Assembly (NCBI GenBank): GCA_947259375.1
Contig: CAMYLZ010000026.1
Location: 1-64,000, forward strand
Reading direction: 5' to 3'
Source of the DNA: an uncultured Parvularculaceae bacterium
GTDB taxonomy: Bacteria; Pseudomonadota; Alphaproteobacteria; Caulobacterales; Parvularculaceae
Length of the DNA: 64,000 nt
Positions 25,320 through 34,380 of the stretch are shown piece after piece (the stretch's first letter is position 1; each line of letters begins with the position of its first letter). The position numbers and the translations under genes were made by a program. Below the pieces are notes generated by a model. That model had not been told where the DNA came from. It saw only the letters and a list, made by a program, of their open reading frames with translations, and did no database searches.

Positions 25320-26689
25320 CGTAGCATCAGCCAACTCACACTGGCGACAATAACCGCGATAATGATGTTCAGCATGGCGCCTTCACGCGCCATGCGTGCG
25401 ATAGACACCCTTCCGACGCCATAGACAATGGCGTTCGGCGCCGTCGCCACCGGAAGCATGAATGCGCAGGAACATGAAATCGCGGCCGGGATCATCAAGA
25501 GTTCCGGCTTCACACCCGTTCCCGCCGCAACCGCGGCAAGTAGCGGCATCAACAGGTTCGCGGTCGCCGTATTGGACGTCATTTCGGTGAGAAATGTCAC
25601 GGCGAGGCACAGTCCCAGCATCATAACGAAGGCAGGCGCGCCGGCCAGACCGGATAGCTGGTTGCCGATCAATTCATCCAGGCCGCTCGCGCGAAAACCG
25701 GCGGCGATGCAAATGCCGCCTGCAAACAATAGCAGCATTCCCCAGGGAATGTCGCTCGCTGCCTTCCAGTCAAGAAGCGCGCCTTTTTTGCCGTTGGGAA
25801 CGAGGAACATCAATATGACGGCGAATACGGCCACGGTTGAATCACCCGCTTGTGTCAGCCCCAAAGCGCCGGACCACCCGCCAAAGGGTTCGGTCCGCGT
25901 GATCCATAGCGCTATGGCGATGGCGAAGACGATCAGCGTCCGTTTCTCATCCGTTCGCCACGGGCCCGGGTCTTTCAGCGCTGGCGCCGTGACGCCGCCA
26001 AGGGAGCGCGTAAGCCATAGCGCCATGGCCGGGATGCCGATGGCAACTATCGGAATGCCGATCGACATCCATCGAACAAAAGAGAATTCCTGGCCGGTGG
26101 CGTTCAGGAAATTGTCTGCGAAGATAAGATTGGGCGGCGTGCCGATCAATGTCGCCGTGCCGCCGAGGGATGCGGCGTAGGCGATACCCAGAAGCAACGG
26201 TGCGCTGAGCCGGGGGTTGTCGGTGCGTGTCAGGATCGCCAGCGCCATGGTGACAAGCATTAATGTCGTCGCCGTATTTGAAATCCACATCGACAACAAC
26301 GCGGCCGCAAGCATGAAACCGAATACCAGTCTTCGCCCGGACGCTCCAACGAGATTGACCATGTAAAGAGCAAGACGCTCATGAACGCCGGATTTTTCAA
26401 GCGCTTTAGACAGCATGAACGAAGCCATCAGGAGAATAATGACGTAGCTGCCGAGCGCTGAAGCGGCTTCGCGCTGGTCAAGAATGCCGGCGAGGGGAAG
26501 GAGCGCAAAAGGTACAAGCGACGTCGCCGGTATCGGCAATGCTTCGCTGACCCACCAGGAGGCGGTGAGGGTGGTGATGGCGATGGTCGCAATCACTTCG
26601 CGGGGCAGCCCGCCATAGAAAGCCGCCGCCCCAGCGGCGGCGGCGAAGATTAACCCCAAGACAATCCGGATCGGTTTCATCTCGCCCAT
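25316..26689 (-). CDS. SLC13/DASS family sodium-coupled anion transporter
   Basis: A 457-residue protein with about eleven hydrophobic segments. Two diagnostic DASS motifs are present: ATLIGTPPNLIF in the first half and TSNTATANLLMPLL in the second, corresponding to the two Ser-Asn-Thr substrate/sodium sites. STATTLMLV-like SNTATTLML occurs in the first. Family members carry dicarboxylates, citrate or sulfate; the SNT motifs favour a di- or tricarboxylate, by analogy with VcINDY. An internal ATG at 26680 is an alternative start. Confidence 0.92.
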   Translation of the reverse strand: MGEMKPIRIVLGLIFAAAAGAAAFYGGLPREVIATIAITTLTASWWVSEALPIPATSLVPFALLPLAGILDQREAASALGSYVIILLMASFMLSKALEKSGVHERLALYMVNLVGASGRRLVFGFMLAAALLSMWISNTATTLMLVTMALAILTRTDNPRLSAPLLLGIAYAASLGGTATLIGTPPNLIFADNFLNATGQEFSFVRWMSIGIPIVAIGIPAMALWLTRSLGGVTAPALKDPGPWRTDEKRTLIVFAIAIALWITRTEPFGGWSGALGLTQAGDSTVAVFAVILMFLVPNGKKGALLDWKAASDIPWGMLLLFAGGICIAAGFRASGLDELIGNQLSGLAGAPAFVMMLGLCLAVTFLTEMTSNTATANLLMPLLAAVAAGTGVKPELLMIPAAISCSCAFMLPVATAPNAIVYGVGRVSIARMAREGAMLNIIIAVIVASVSWLMLR

Positions 26690-26760
26690 TTGTCCGCATT
26701 TGCGCTAGCCTGTCCACCTTGCGGCTGGACGCGAAGCGTTGGGAACGCTAGGGCGAGACA

Positions 26761-27120
26761 ATGACAGCAGAACACCAACCCGAATTCGTCTATCGTCTCG
26801 CGACCGCTGATGAGTGGCGCGAGGCGAATAATACCGGCGTGGTTCCGAAGCGAACAATCGATGAGCGCGACGGTTATTTTCATCTTTCGACTCGCGAACA
26901 GGTGCTTGAAACGGCAAACCTGCATTTCAATGGCGTTGCTGACTTGCTGGCGCTTGAGATCGCGCTTGCGCCGATCGCGGCTCAGGTGAAGTTCGAGCTT
27001 GCGGCGAAGCGCGGCGATGCGTTTCCACATCTTTATGACTTGTTGAAGTGCCGGCATGTGACGGCCGTGCATCGCCTGGTTGAGGACGGCGACGGTTTCC
27101 AATTTGGCGAAGCGTTATGA
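26761..27120 (+). CDS. DUF952 domain protein
   Basis: A 119-residue protein with the DUF952 pattern: VYRLATADEWREA, then DERDGYFHLSTREQVLETAN, and KRGDAFPHLYDLL near the end. The fold resembles ADP-ribosyltransferase-like proteins, but the family's activity is not established. Its TGA overlaps the pyrD ATG (ATGA at 27117-27120), so the two are translationally coupled. This DUF952-pyrD order is common in Alphaproteobacteria. Confidence 0.93.
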   Translation: MTAEHQPEFVYRLATADEWREANNTGVVPKRTIDERDGYFHLSTREQVLETANLHFNGVADLLALEIALAPIAAQVKFELAAKRGDAFPHLYDLLKCRHVTAVHRLVEDGDGFQFGEAL

Positions 27121-28175
27121 GCACCCCTCTTTTTTTGGCGGATTTTGGCGCCAAAGCATTGGGATTGCTTGATGGAGAGACTGCGCACCGGCTGACGGTT
27201 CGGATGTTGCGCTCGGATCTCGGGCCTAAAATCAGGGTCGATGCGCCAGCGCTGGCGATACGCGTCGCCGGGATCGATTTTTCAAACCCGCTGGGGCTTG
27301 CGGCCGGTTTTGACAAGAACGCCGAGGCGCCGAATGCGGCGCTTGATCTCGGCTTTGGTTTTGTGGAAGTCGGCGCCGTGACCCCGCGCGCGCAGCCGGG
27401 CAATGATCGCCCGCGTGTGTTCCGCCTGCGCGCAGACGCCGCCGTCATCAATCGCTATGGGTTCAATAATGACGGGCTGGATATTGTCGCTGCAAGATTG
27501 GGCGCGCGTGAGCGTCGGGGGATCGTCGGCGTCAATCTCGGCGCCAATAAAGATAGCGAGGACCGGACGGAAGATTATGTGAAAGGCATTGACCGGCTTG
27601 CCGGACTGGTTGATTTCTACACGGTAAATATATCCTCGCCGAATACGCCGGGATTGCGCGCCTTGCAGGACAAAGCGGCGCTTGAGCAGCTTATGCGCCG
27701 GGTGTTGGCGGCGCGTGAGAAGTCTGCCGCAAACACGCCGGTGTTTCTCAAGATTGCACCAGACCTGACTGATGAGGACAAAACCGACATCGCAGATATC
27801 GCGCTCGCAAATGAACTGGACGGGCTCATCATTTCGAACACCACGGTTGCAAGGCCGGCGACCTTGCACAGCAAAAACGCAATCGAGGCCGGTGGGTTAT
27901 CCGGCGCACCGTTATTTGCGCCCTCGACGAAATTGCTGAGAGAGTTTCATGGCGTTCTTGGCGGCCAAGTGCCGCTCATTGGCGTTGGCGGCGTGTTTTC
28001 AGGGCGCGATGCTTATGAGAAGATCCTCGCTGGAGCCTCGCTTGTGCAGCTTTACACGGCCTTGATATATCAGGGCCCGTCCCTGCCGTCGCGCATTCTG
28101 GATGATCTGCAAGCTTACTTGGCGGCGGATGGTTTTGGTTTCATTTCTGAAGCTGTCGGCGCCGGATCTCGTTGA
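27117..28175 (+). CDS. pyrD: Dihydroorotate dehydrogenase (quinone), class 2
   Basis: A 352-residue membrane-associated class 2 DHODH. Motifs: GLAAGFDKNAEAP, FVEVGAVTPRAQPGN, NRYGFNNDG, and NISSPNTPGLRALQ with the catalytic Ser of class 2 enzymes; the late GVGGVFSGRDAYEKI binds FMN phosphate. It oxidises dihydroorotate to orotate, passing electrons to quinone, the fourth step of pyrimidine synthesis. Coupled to DUF952 upstream. Its last 61 nt overlap the 3' end of the convergent MATE gene. Confidence 0.97.
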   Translation: MSTPLFLADFGAKALGLLDGETAHRLTVRMLRSDLGPKIRVDAPALAIRVAGIDFSNPLGLAAGFDKNAEAPNAALDLGFGFVEVGAVTPRAQPGNDRPRVFRLRADAAVINRYGFNNDGLDIVAARLGARERRGIVGVNLGANKDSEDRTEDYVKGIDRLAGLVDFYTVNISSPNTPGLRALQDKAALEQLMRRVLAAREKSAANTPVFLKIAPDLTDEDKTDIADIALANELDGLIISNTTVARPATLHSKNAIEAGGLSGAPLFAPSTKLLREFHGVLGGQVPLIGVGGVFSGRDAYEKILAGASLVQLYTALIYQGPSLPSRILDDLQAYLAADGFGFISEAVGAGSR

Positions 28176-29536
28176 GTCCGAAACGAGCGTTGTATGCGCG
28201 GCAGCCAAATACCGAGCGTAACGGCGCGCAAAAGAAAATATAACGAGAATGCCGCCCACAGCCCATGATTGCCGTATAAGCCCGCCAGCCATAATGTCGC
28301 CGGGATAAAGATGAGTACGGTTAAAACCATTGAATCGCGCATTTCCCGCGCCCGCGTCGCGCCGATATAAATCCCGTCGAGTTGAAATCCAATCACGACC
28401 ATCAACGGGCTGACCACAACCCAAGGCATATAGGTTCGCGTCGCTGTTCGGATCGCGCCTTCTGGCGTTAACAGAGCGATGAGCGCATCGCCAATAAAAC
28501 CGTAAAAACCCACAAACGCGATTGCCGCCCCAGTCGCCAGGATGAAGGTGCGCCGTACGGCGACGTGGTATCGTTTCTTTCCCAATATATGATCGCGCGC
28601 ACCGAGCGCTTGCCCGACAAGCGTTTCAGCAGCGATGGCGGTGCCGTCAAGCGCAAGGCCGGTGAATAAAAAAAGCTGCAACAGCGCCTGATTGGCTGCG
28701 AGTACGACATCGCCAAAGGCGCCGCCGCGTTGGACAAACCACGCAAAAGAAAATGCAAGCAGCAAAGTGCGGATGAAAATGTCGAAATTGACAGATATGG
28801 TGCGCTTCAGTCGCGATAACTTGAAAAATTCCGCAGGGCGCCAATTACAGCGCGCACCGCCATGTTCGACAAGCACCGCTAAAACAAATATGGCGGCGGC
28901 GAAAAAACCTGCAATCTCGGCGATCAAGGTGCCTGTCGCTACGCCGGCGGCCCCCCAGCCAAGGCCGACGACGAACCAGTAATCAAGTATGATATTAAGC
29001 GCCGTCATGAAGACGCTCGCCGCCATCAGAAAATCGGTCCGCCCGCGCGCTGTCAGCCAACCAAATGCGGCATAGGAGGCAAGCGCGAAAGGGGCGCCCC
29101 AGATTCGCAAGTTAAAATAGTCGCGTCCAGCCGCCAGGGTTTCTGCGCTTGCCTCGGATCCGGTTGCGAGCAGTTGGAAGGCAATCCCGCCGACCGGCCA
29201 CTGGAGCAGGACGAGCATCGCGCCAACGCCGCCGCCGATTACGCCGCCGCGCACTAGCGCCGCGCGCGCTTCCGTTTCGTTTTCGGCGCCGATAGCTTGG
29301 GCTGTAAGCCCGGCGACGCTCATGCGGATAAATCCGAATGTCCAATAGACGAGAGAGAAAATCACCGACGCTAGTCCGACCGCCGCGATGTCGAGCGGCC
29401 GGCTTGACTGCGCGAGCGCCCACACATCGACAGCGCCGAGTAATGGCGTTACCGAGGCGGCGACCGAGGCCGGCCAGGCTAGACGAAGAATTTCGCGATA
29501 GGAAACCGTTTCGGCGTTGAGAAGTTTTCTGGTCAT
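28115..29536 (-). CDS. MATE family efflux transporter
   Basis: A 473-residue protein of about twelve hydrophobic segments in two similar halves, the MATE/DinF layout. The N-terminus REILRLAWPASVAASVTPLLGAVDVWALAQ matches the DinF-type MATE start, and LDGTAIAAETLVGQALGAR is a typical second-half motif. It probably exports cationic drugs or metabolites using H+ or Na+. The ATG 29536 is preferred to an upstream TTG. The 3' end overlaps pyrD by 61 nt in antisense. Confidence 0.92.
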   Translation of the reverse strand: MTRKLLNAETVSYREILRLAWPASVAASVTPLLGAVDVWALAQSSRPLDIAAVGLASVIFSLVYWTFGFIRMSVAGLTAQAIGAENETEARAALVRGGVIGGGVGAMLVLLQWPVGGIAFQLLATGSEASAETLAAGRDYFNLRIWGAPFALASYAAFGWLTARGRTDFLMAASVFMTALNIILDYWFVVGLGWGAAGVATGTLIAEIAGFFAAAIFVLAVLVEHGGARCNWRPAEFFKLSRLKRTISVNFDIFIRTLLLAFSFAWFVQRGGAFGDVVLAANQALLQLFLFTGLALDGTAIAAETLVGQALGARDHILGKKRYHVAVRRTFILATGAAIAFVGFYGFIGDALIALLTPEGAIRTATRTYMPWVVVSPLMVVIGFQLDGIYIGATRAREMRDSMVLTVLIFIPATLWLAGLYGNHGLWAAFSLYFLLRAVTLGIWLPRIQRSFRTQRDPAPTASEMKPKPSAAK

Positions 29537-29616
29537 GAGCAACGGTTGAGTGCCTATGCGGAATTAGCAAGGCTGTCGAGAGGTGCGGCTTGTCATTGGC
29601 ATGCAATGGGCCGAGA

Positions 29617-30327
29617 ATGATAGTCGTGAAACAGGAAGACTGGGCAGGCTGGAAGACGCCTGACGGCGGAACAGGCAATGAGTTTGACAACGCCGAGATC
29701 GGCGCGCTTGCGCATTTGTATCGCGGCGAGGTCTATCGTTCGACAATATGGCGAACCCGGTTGGACAATACCACGAACTGGTCCGTAGTGACGCTAGGCA
29801 TTGCTTTGTCCGTGACTTATGCATCGCCGTCCGCGTCACCGCTGCCACTTTTGCTGGTCGGTATTCTCATCACGATGTTTCTGATTTTGGAAGCGCGGCG
29901 GTATCGCTATTTCAATGTCTGGCGCGCGCGATGTCGCTGGATCGAGACTAACTTTTATGCGCCGATGTTGTTTCGGTCGAGTCGTCCCAAGCCTGGCGAA
30001 TGGCAAGACATTCTTGGTAGGGATTACCTTCTGCCTCAATATCACATCGGGTTCTGGCGCGCGATGGGGCGGCGCCTGAGGCGGAATTACATGTGGATAT
30101 TCAGCTTTCAGGCGATTGCATATTTTGGCAAAGTGATCATTCACCCCGAGCCGCTGGCGACATATTCCGAATTCTTGTCGCGAATGGCGGTGGGACCGTT
30201 TCCGGGCGCCGCTATCTTCGTCGTCGGCGCCCTGTTTCACGGCGCATGGGTAACGCTTGCGATTTGGACCTATGGTGTTGACAAGCGCGCCCATGCGGCG
30301 AAGGCCGGCGTTGGCGGTATGGGGTAG
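29617..30327 (+). CDS. DUF2270 domain membrane protein
   Basis: A 236-residue integral membrane protein from ATG 29617. It contains the DUF2270 pattern: NAEIGALAHLYRGEVYRSTIWRTRLD with a following pair of hydrophobic hairpin segments (about 60-95), then EARRYRYFNVWRARCRWIETNFYAPML. Two further hydrophobic segments lie toward the C-terminus. No biochemical role is known for the family. It is divergent from the MATE gene and converges with the PPOX gene. Confidence 0.9.
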   Translation: MIVVKQEDWAGWKTPDGGTGNEFDNAEIGALAHLYRGEVYRSTIWRTRLDNTTNWSVVTLGIALSVTYASPSASPLPLLLVGILITMFLILEARRYRYFNVWRARCRWIETNFYAPMLFRSSRPKPGEWQDILGRDYLLPQYHIGFWRAMGRRLRRNYMWIFSFQAIAYFGKVIIHPEPLATYSEFLSRMAVGPFPGAAIFVVGALFHGAWVTLAIWTYGVDKRAHAAKAGVGGMG

Positions 30328-30335
30328 CGACTGCC

Positions 30336-30974
30336 TTACTGGTTGTTTGGATTTTGTTTTAAGGCTTCTTTTAGCGCAGCGTTTTCTGAGCGCAGTGTTT
30401 CTAATTCTTCTCTGATCGGCGCGAGCGATGTCTCTAACTCGGCGATCGTGAAGCGCTGGGGGATATGCGCCGGGCAATTCCAGTCAAAGCCTTCAATGGT
30501 GATCATGACCGCACGTTCGGGACGAGCCTTGTATTCTGGGTCGGAAAGGCGTTCGAGCAGGAACGGATCGTCCTCAATATCCACCAGCTTGGCAAGGCCA
30601 AGCAGCTTCAACCTCCGCCGGTTCGGGTAATCCATGAAAAACAGCGAGACGCGATTATCGCCCGTGATGTTGCCGACGCTGATATATTGGCGATTGCCGC
30701 GAAAATCCGCATAGGCAAGCGTTTTTTCATCCAAAGCCTTCATGAACCCGCGCGGGCCGCCGCGAAACTGCACATACGGCCAGCCGGTTTCAGACACGGT
30801 CGCCTGGTAAAAACCGTCTCGGGCGGCGATGAATTGAACTTCAGCCTCGGTTAGCCGGTCGCCGCGTTCGGCTTCGGGGGCGAGAAAGCTGGCGTAAGCA
30901 CTGGCCGAGCCATGGCGTTCTTGCTGTGCAATGACGGCTTTTGTGAAGGCGATTTCAGAATAGGCGCGGGCCAT
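30336..30974 (-). CDS. Pyridoxamine 5'-phosphate oxidase family (FMN-binding split barrel) protein
   Basis: A 212-residue protein behind an AGGAG ribosome site. The split-barrel core is visible: FIAARDGFYQATVSETGWPYVQFRGG, GFMKALDEKTLAYADFRGNRQY, and NRVSLFFMDYPNRRRLKLLG. The last 30 residues form a predicted coiled coil (LRSENAALKEALKQ). Such proteins bind FMN or F420 and reduce small molecules or act in redox stress; it is not PdxH. It follows the NTF2-like gene by 24 nt in an operon that appears to be controlled by the divergent TetR gene. Confidence 0.88.
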   Translation of the reverse strand: MARAYSEIAFTKAVIAQQERHGSASAYASFLAPEAERGDRLTEAEVQFIAARDGFYQATVSETGWPYVQFRGGPRGFMKALDEKTLAYADFRGNRQYISVGNITGDNRVSLFFMDYPNRRRLKLLGLAKLVDIEDDPFLLERLSDPEYKARPERAVMITIEGFDWNCPAHIPQRFTIAELETSLAPIREELETLRSENAALKEALKQNPNNQ

Positions 30975-30998
30975 GAAGAGCTCCTGTCGGCGATGGAA

Positions 30999-31406
30999 TT
31001 AAAGGCGTCTGTCTTTTTCTTCGATGGCGAGGTCATTAATGCTCGCGAAGCGGCGTTTCATAAGGCCGTGCTCGTCATATTCCCACATTTCATTTCCATA
31101 GCTACGCCACCATTGGCCGTTTGCGTCGAGAGATTCATATTCGTAACGCACGGCGATACGATTATCAGTGTACGCCCATAATTCCTTTTTCAGTTTGTAT
31201 TCAAGTTCGCGCGCCCATTTCTGGGTGAGGAATGCTTTGATTTCTTCCCGCCCCTTGATGAATTGATCACGGTTTCTCCACTCGGAGTCTTCCGTATAGG
31301 CGAGCGATACCCGTTCGGGGTCACGTGAGTTCCATCCATCCTCTGCAGCCTGAACTTTGGCGCGAGCGGATTCTTCGGTGAATGGCGGGACGATGGCTTT
31401 TGACAT
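30999..31406 (-). CDS. DUF1348 (NTF2-like, SnoaL-type) protein
   Basis: A 135-residue cystatin/NTF2-fold protein with the DUF1348 sequence pattern: [28 protein letters not shown], a [16 protein letters not shown] helix, [22 protein letters not shown] and [18 protein letters not shown]. The family has no firm biochemical role and is often found beside PPOX-family genes. It has an AAGGAAGG ribosome site and is the second gene of the TetR-linked operon. Confidence 0.92.
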   Translation of the reverse strand: MSKAIVPPFTEESARAKVQAAEDGWNSRDPERVSLAYTEDSEWRNRDQFIKGREEIKAFLTQKWARELEYKLKKELWAYTDNRIAVRYEYESLDANGQWWRSYGNEMWEYDEHGLMKRRFASINDLAIEEKDRRL

Positions 31407-31444
31407 TTGACCTTCCTTTGTCCTTATGTGCAGCGAACTTGGCG

Positions 31445-31639
31445 TTAGAAGCGGGCGGGTTGGGCCTGGGCGGCGACGATCGCCGGCGAATTCATGGTGG
31501 CGACCTCGCGCGCGGGCGAGATCGCGAACAGTGCGGCGCCGTATGCGGCGATAGCGAAAAGAACTGTAAGCGCGCTGGCGGCGACCGCATTCATGCCGGC
31601 GCCGCGAAGATAAAAAGAATTCGGAATTGATCTGGACAT
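31445..31639 (-). CDS. Small single-pass membrane protein, unknown
   Basis: A 64-residue protein from ATG 31639 with a strong GGAGG ribosome site. It has one hydrophobic segment (about residues 18-42) followed by a short tail rich in Ala, Pro and Gln, suggesting a bitopic inner-membrane protein or a signal-anchored periplasmic peptide. It is the first gene of the minus-strand operon facing the TetR gene and lies 38 nt upstream of the NTF2-like gene. I do not recognise a family. Confidence 0.65.
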   Translation of the reverse strand: MSRSIPNSFYLRGAGMNAVAASALTVLFAIAAYGAALFAISPAREVATMNSPAIVAAQAQPARF

Positions 31640-31713
31640 GAGGTGGCCTCCATAAGGCGACGCCAATCCCGGCGTTAGGTGCTAGGGATGTCGGCTATCA
31701 GGACTCAACAATT

Positions 31714-31760
31714 ACCGTTCTGTTAAGGTGTTGTATCGTGCATTGACAGAACGGTCAATG
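31714..31760. promoter_or_regulatory. Candidate TetR operator cluster
   Basis: In the divergent promoter region, CATTGAC-N6-GTCAATG (31741-31760) is a perfect 7+6+7 palindrome. The core ACAGAACGGT (31746-31755) occurs again as its inverse ACCGTTCTGT at 31714-31723. A related half site, CGGTCATTGAC, lies at about 31881-31891 close to the tetR start. Size and symmetry fit binding by a dimeric TetR regulator controlling both directions. Confidence 0.65.
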
Positions 31761-31922
31761 TTTTTGTTGTCACTTAAGTGTGAGTTGGGCTGCGCTCAGT
31801 AAGAATTAACATGAAAAAGCGCAAAACTTATAGGCAATCTTTGATCTGGCGTTGAAAACAACGATCCAATTCCTATAGTTCGGTCATTGACTGAGTGGTA
31901 ATGGAATGAATGGAAAGGCTCC

Positions 31923-32486
31923 ATGAGCGCATCAAAACGCGAAGATCTCGTCCGAAACGCACTCAAGTCCTTTAATCGCGGCGGTTTTCATGCTCTCGGC
32001 ATGGACCGGTTGGCGAAAGAGACGGGTGTTTCAAAGACCGCCATTTACAAGCATTTCCGCACCAAAGAAGATCTCATACTGGCGGTGCTTCGGTTGCGTG
32101 ATGAGCAGTTCCGCAACTGGATGGTGCGCCGTGTGGAGGCGTTGGCGCAATCCCCGCGCGAGCAATTGCTGGCCGTTTTCGACACGCTTGGGGAATGGTT
32201 TGACGAACCCGAATTTCGCAGCTGCATGTTTATCAAGGCTTCGTCAGAATATCAGGACCATAGTCATCCGGTTCACGCTGCGGCGGCGGAGCACAAACGG
32301 CTTTTAAATCAATATTTAAACCGGCTCGCAGGCGCTGCTGGCGCCGAGGCCCCGGAAATGCTGGCGAGACAACTCATGTTGTTGATGGAGGGAGCGATTG
32401 TGCTCGCTCATTTGCATGCGCCGGGAACGATCGCGGCCGATGCGCGGGCCGCGGCAGCGGCTTTAATGGACCAGCAGGGGCTTTAG
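31923..32486 (+). CDS. TetR/AcrR family transcriptional regulator
   Basis: A 187-residue regulator behind a GGAAAGG ribosome site. The N-terminal helix-turn-helix is clear: [41 protein letters not shown]. The C-terminal ligand domain contains [15 protein letters not shown], a segment common in the AcrR subgroup that senses small organics. It is divergent from the small membrane protein/NTF2-like/PPOX operon, with palindromes between them, so autoregulation and control of that operon are likely. Its stop overlaps hisI by 4 nt in antisense. Confidence 0.93.
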   Translation: MSASKREDLVRNALKSFNRGGFHALGMDRLAKETGVSKTAIYKHFRTKEDLILAVLRLRDEQFRNWMVRRVEALAQSPREQLLAVFDTLGEWFDEPEFRSCMFIKASSEYQDHSHPVHAAAAEHKRLLNQYLNRLAGAAGAEAPEMLARQLMLLMEGAIVLAHLHAPGTIAADARAAAAALMDQQGL

Positions 32487-32881
32487 TCTGTAAAGCGCAA
32501 TTCGGATTTGGAAATCACTTTGCGATAAAAGCATGCGCGGCGTTCCGTGTGGCATGCCGGACCGTGCTGTTCGACCACAAGTTGAATGGCGTCCTGATCG
32601 CAATCAGTACGGATTTCGAGGACTTTTTGCGTGTTGCCGGATGTGGCGCCCTTGCGCCAAAGCGCGCCGCGCGAGCGCGACCAGTACCAAGCCTCGCTGG
32701 TTTCGATGGTTTTCGCCAGCGCTTCGGCGTTCATATAGGCCAGCATCAAAAGCCGTCCGGTATGTATGTCGGTAGCGACGACGGGAATGAGGCCCTCGCC
32801 ATTAAAGCGCGGCGCAAATGCGTCGCTTTCTTCAATATCGCTAAGGATTTCGCCGGGCGGGGTGAATTGCGGTTCCTTCAT
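32483..32881 (-). CDS. hisI: Phosphoribosyl-AMP cyclohydrolase
   Basis: A 132-residue protein from ATG 32881, the usual length of a stand-alone HisI. Zinc and magnesium motifs are intact: [44 protein letters not shown], and the Cys pair region [11 protein letters not shown]. It opens the adenine ring of phosphoribosyl-AMP, the third step of histidine synthesis. No HisE domain is fused. A longer frame to 33067 has no family similarity and overlaps the cysS start. Confidence 0.96.
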   Translation of the reverse strand: MKEPQFTPPGEILSDIEESDAFAPRFNGEGLIPVVATDIHTGRLLMLAYMNAEALAKTIETSEAWYWSRSRGALWRKGATSGNTQKVLEIRTDCDQDAIQLVVEQHGPACHTERRACFYRKVISKSELRFTD

Positions 32882-33003
32882 GCGCCGCAAGCTACCAGCC
32901 GCCGGGGCAAAAGCCAGCCCGAAACGGGGGATGATTGGGCCAATTTGTTGCGCCGCGCGCCGGCCAACGCTAGCAACATGCAAGAAGAAACGAGCGAAGC
33001 CCC

Positions 33004-34377
33004 ATGCCACTGACAATTTACGACACAATGGCGCGCGAAAAGCGTATTTTCGAACCCGCGGACCCAAATCGGCTAACGCTCTATGTTTGCGGACCGACAG
33101 TCTATTCTTATGCCCATATTGGCAATGCCCGCGCGGCCGTGGTGTTTGATCTGTTATTCCGCCTGTTGCGCCATCGCTATGGCGTGGCGAATGTTGTTTA
33201 TGCGCGCAATATAACTGATATCGACGACAAGATTATCAAGGCTTCGCAGGAAACCGATGAGCCGATCGGTGCGATCACGGAGAATTTCGCCAGAGTTTAT
33301 CGTGAAGATATGAGCGCGCTTGGCGTGCTGCCGCCAAGCGTTGAGCCGAAAGCCACTGCCCATATTAGCGCGATGATCGAGATGATTGACGCATTGATCG
33401 AAAAAGGCGCAGCCTATGCGGCAGACGGGCATGTTCTTTTCGCAATTGACGCTTTTGGCGAATATGGACGTCTTTCCGGGGTTGATCGTGACGAAATGCT
33501 TGCCGGCGCGCGCGTCGAGGTCGCGCCTTACAAGAAAAATCCGGCCGATTTCGTTTTGTGGAAACCGTCGATCGAAAGTGAGCCTGGCTGGGAAAGTCCG
33601 TGGGGGCGCGGGCGGCCGGGCTGGCATCTTGAATGCTCTGTCATGATTGAAAGCGAGCTTGGGCCGACGATTGATATTCATGGCGGCGGGCAGGACTTGC
33701 GCTTTCCTCATCATGAGAATGAAATCGCGCAATCGGCTTGCGCTCATGATGGCGCGCCCCTCGCGCGTTATTGGATGCATAACGGATTTCTCCGTATGGG
33801 AAGCGACAAAATGTCGAAGTCTCTCGGCAATATAGTGTTGGCCCACGACCTTTTGGACGAGTGGCATGGCGAAGTTATTCGCTGGGCCCTGTTGTCGGCG
33901 CATTACCGACAGCCGCTGGAATGGAATGAGGAGTTGCTCAGGCAGTCTAAAAAGCAGCTCGACCGTTTCTATCGCGCGCTCAATGAGATTGAATTTTCAG
34001 CGGATCAGTGCGCGCCGCCGGCTAGCCTCGTTGCGGCGCTGGAGGATGATCTCAATACGCCGGAAGCCATTGCCGGGTTGCATGAGTTACGCGATATCGC
34101 GAGCCAGATGGAGGGGGCGGCAAGGGTCAATGCCCTCTCGAAATTGCGTGATGCGGGGCGGCTGCTCGGATTTTTCAATGTAGAACCGGCGGATTGGTTT
34201 AAAGGGGCAGATAAGGGCGGTCCGAACGCGGCCGAGATCGACGCGTTGTTGATAGAACGAGCGGAGGCGCGAATAGCAAGGGACTTTAATCGCGCCGATG
34301 AAATTCGGGAGCAGTTGGCAGCGCACGGCATTGTCATCGAAGACGGGCCGAATGGCGCGACCTGGCGGCGGGAGTAG
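33004..34377 (+). CDS. cysS: Cysteinyl-tRNA synthetase
   Basis: A 457-residue class I synthetase. The zinc ligands are visible as Cys29, Cys211 and the HHENE motif (His236, Glu240). HIGN (residues 38-41) and KMSKS (269-273) form the ATP site. It charges tRNA-Cys. The stop is 3 nt before the DUF389 gene start, and the phytanoyl-CoA dioxygenase gene overlaps that gene in turn, so three unlike genes share one transcript. Confidence 0.97.
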   Translation: MPLTIYDTMAREKRIFEPADPNRLTLYVCGPTVYSYAHIGNARAAVVFDLLFRLLRHRYGVANVVYARNITDIDDKIIKASQETDEPIGAITENFARVYREDMSALGVLPPSVEPKATAHISAMIEMIDALIEKGAAYAADGHVLFAIDAFGEYGRLSGVDRDEMLAGARVEVAPYKKNPADFVLWKPSIESEPGWESPWGRGRPGWHLECSVMIESELGPTIDIHGGGQDLRFPHHENEIAQSACAHDGAPLARYWMHNGFLRMGSDKMSKSLGNIVLAHDLLDEWHGEVIRWALLSAHYRQPLEWNEELLRQSKKQLDRFYRALNEIEFSADQCAPPASLVAALEDDLNTPEAIAGLHELRDIASQMEGAARVNALSKLRDAGRLLGFFNVEPADWFKGADKGGPNAAEIDALLIERAEARIARDFNRADEIREQLAAHGIVIEDGPNGATWRRE

Positions 34378-34380
34378 CAG

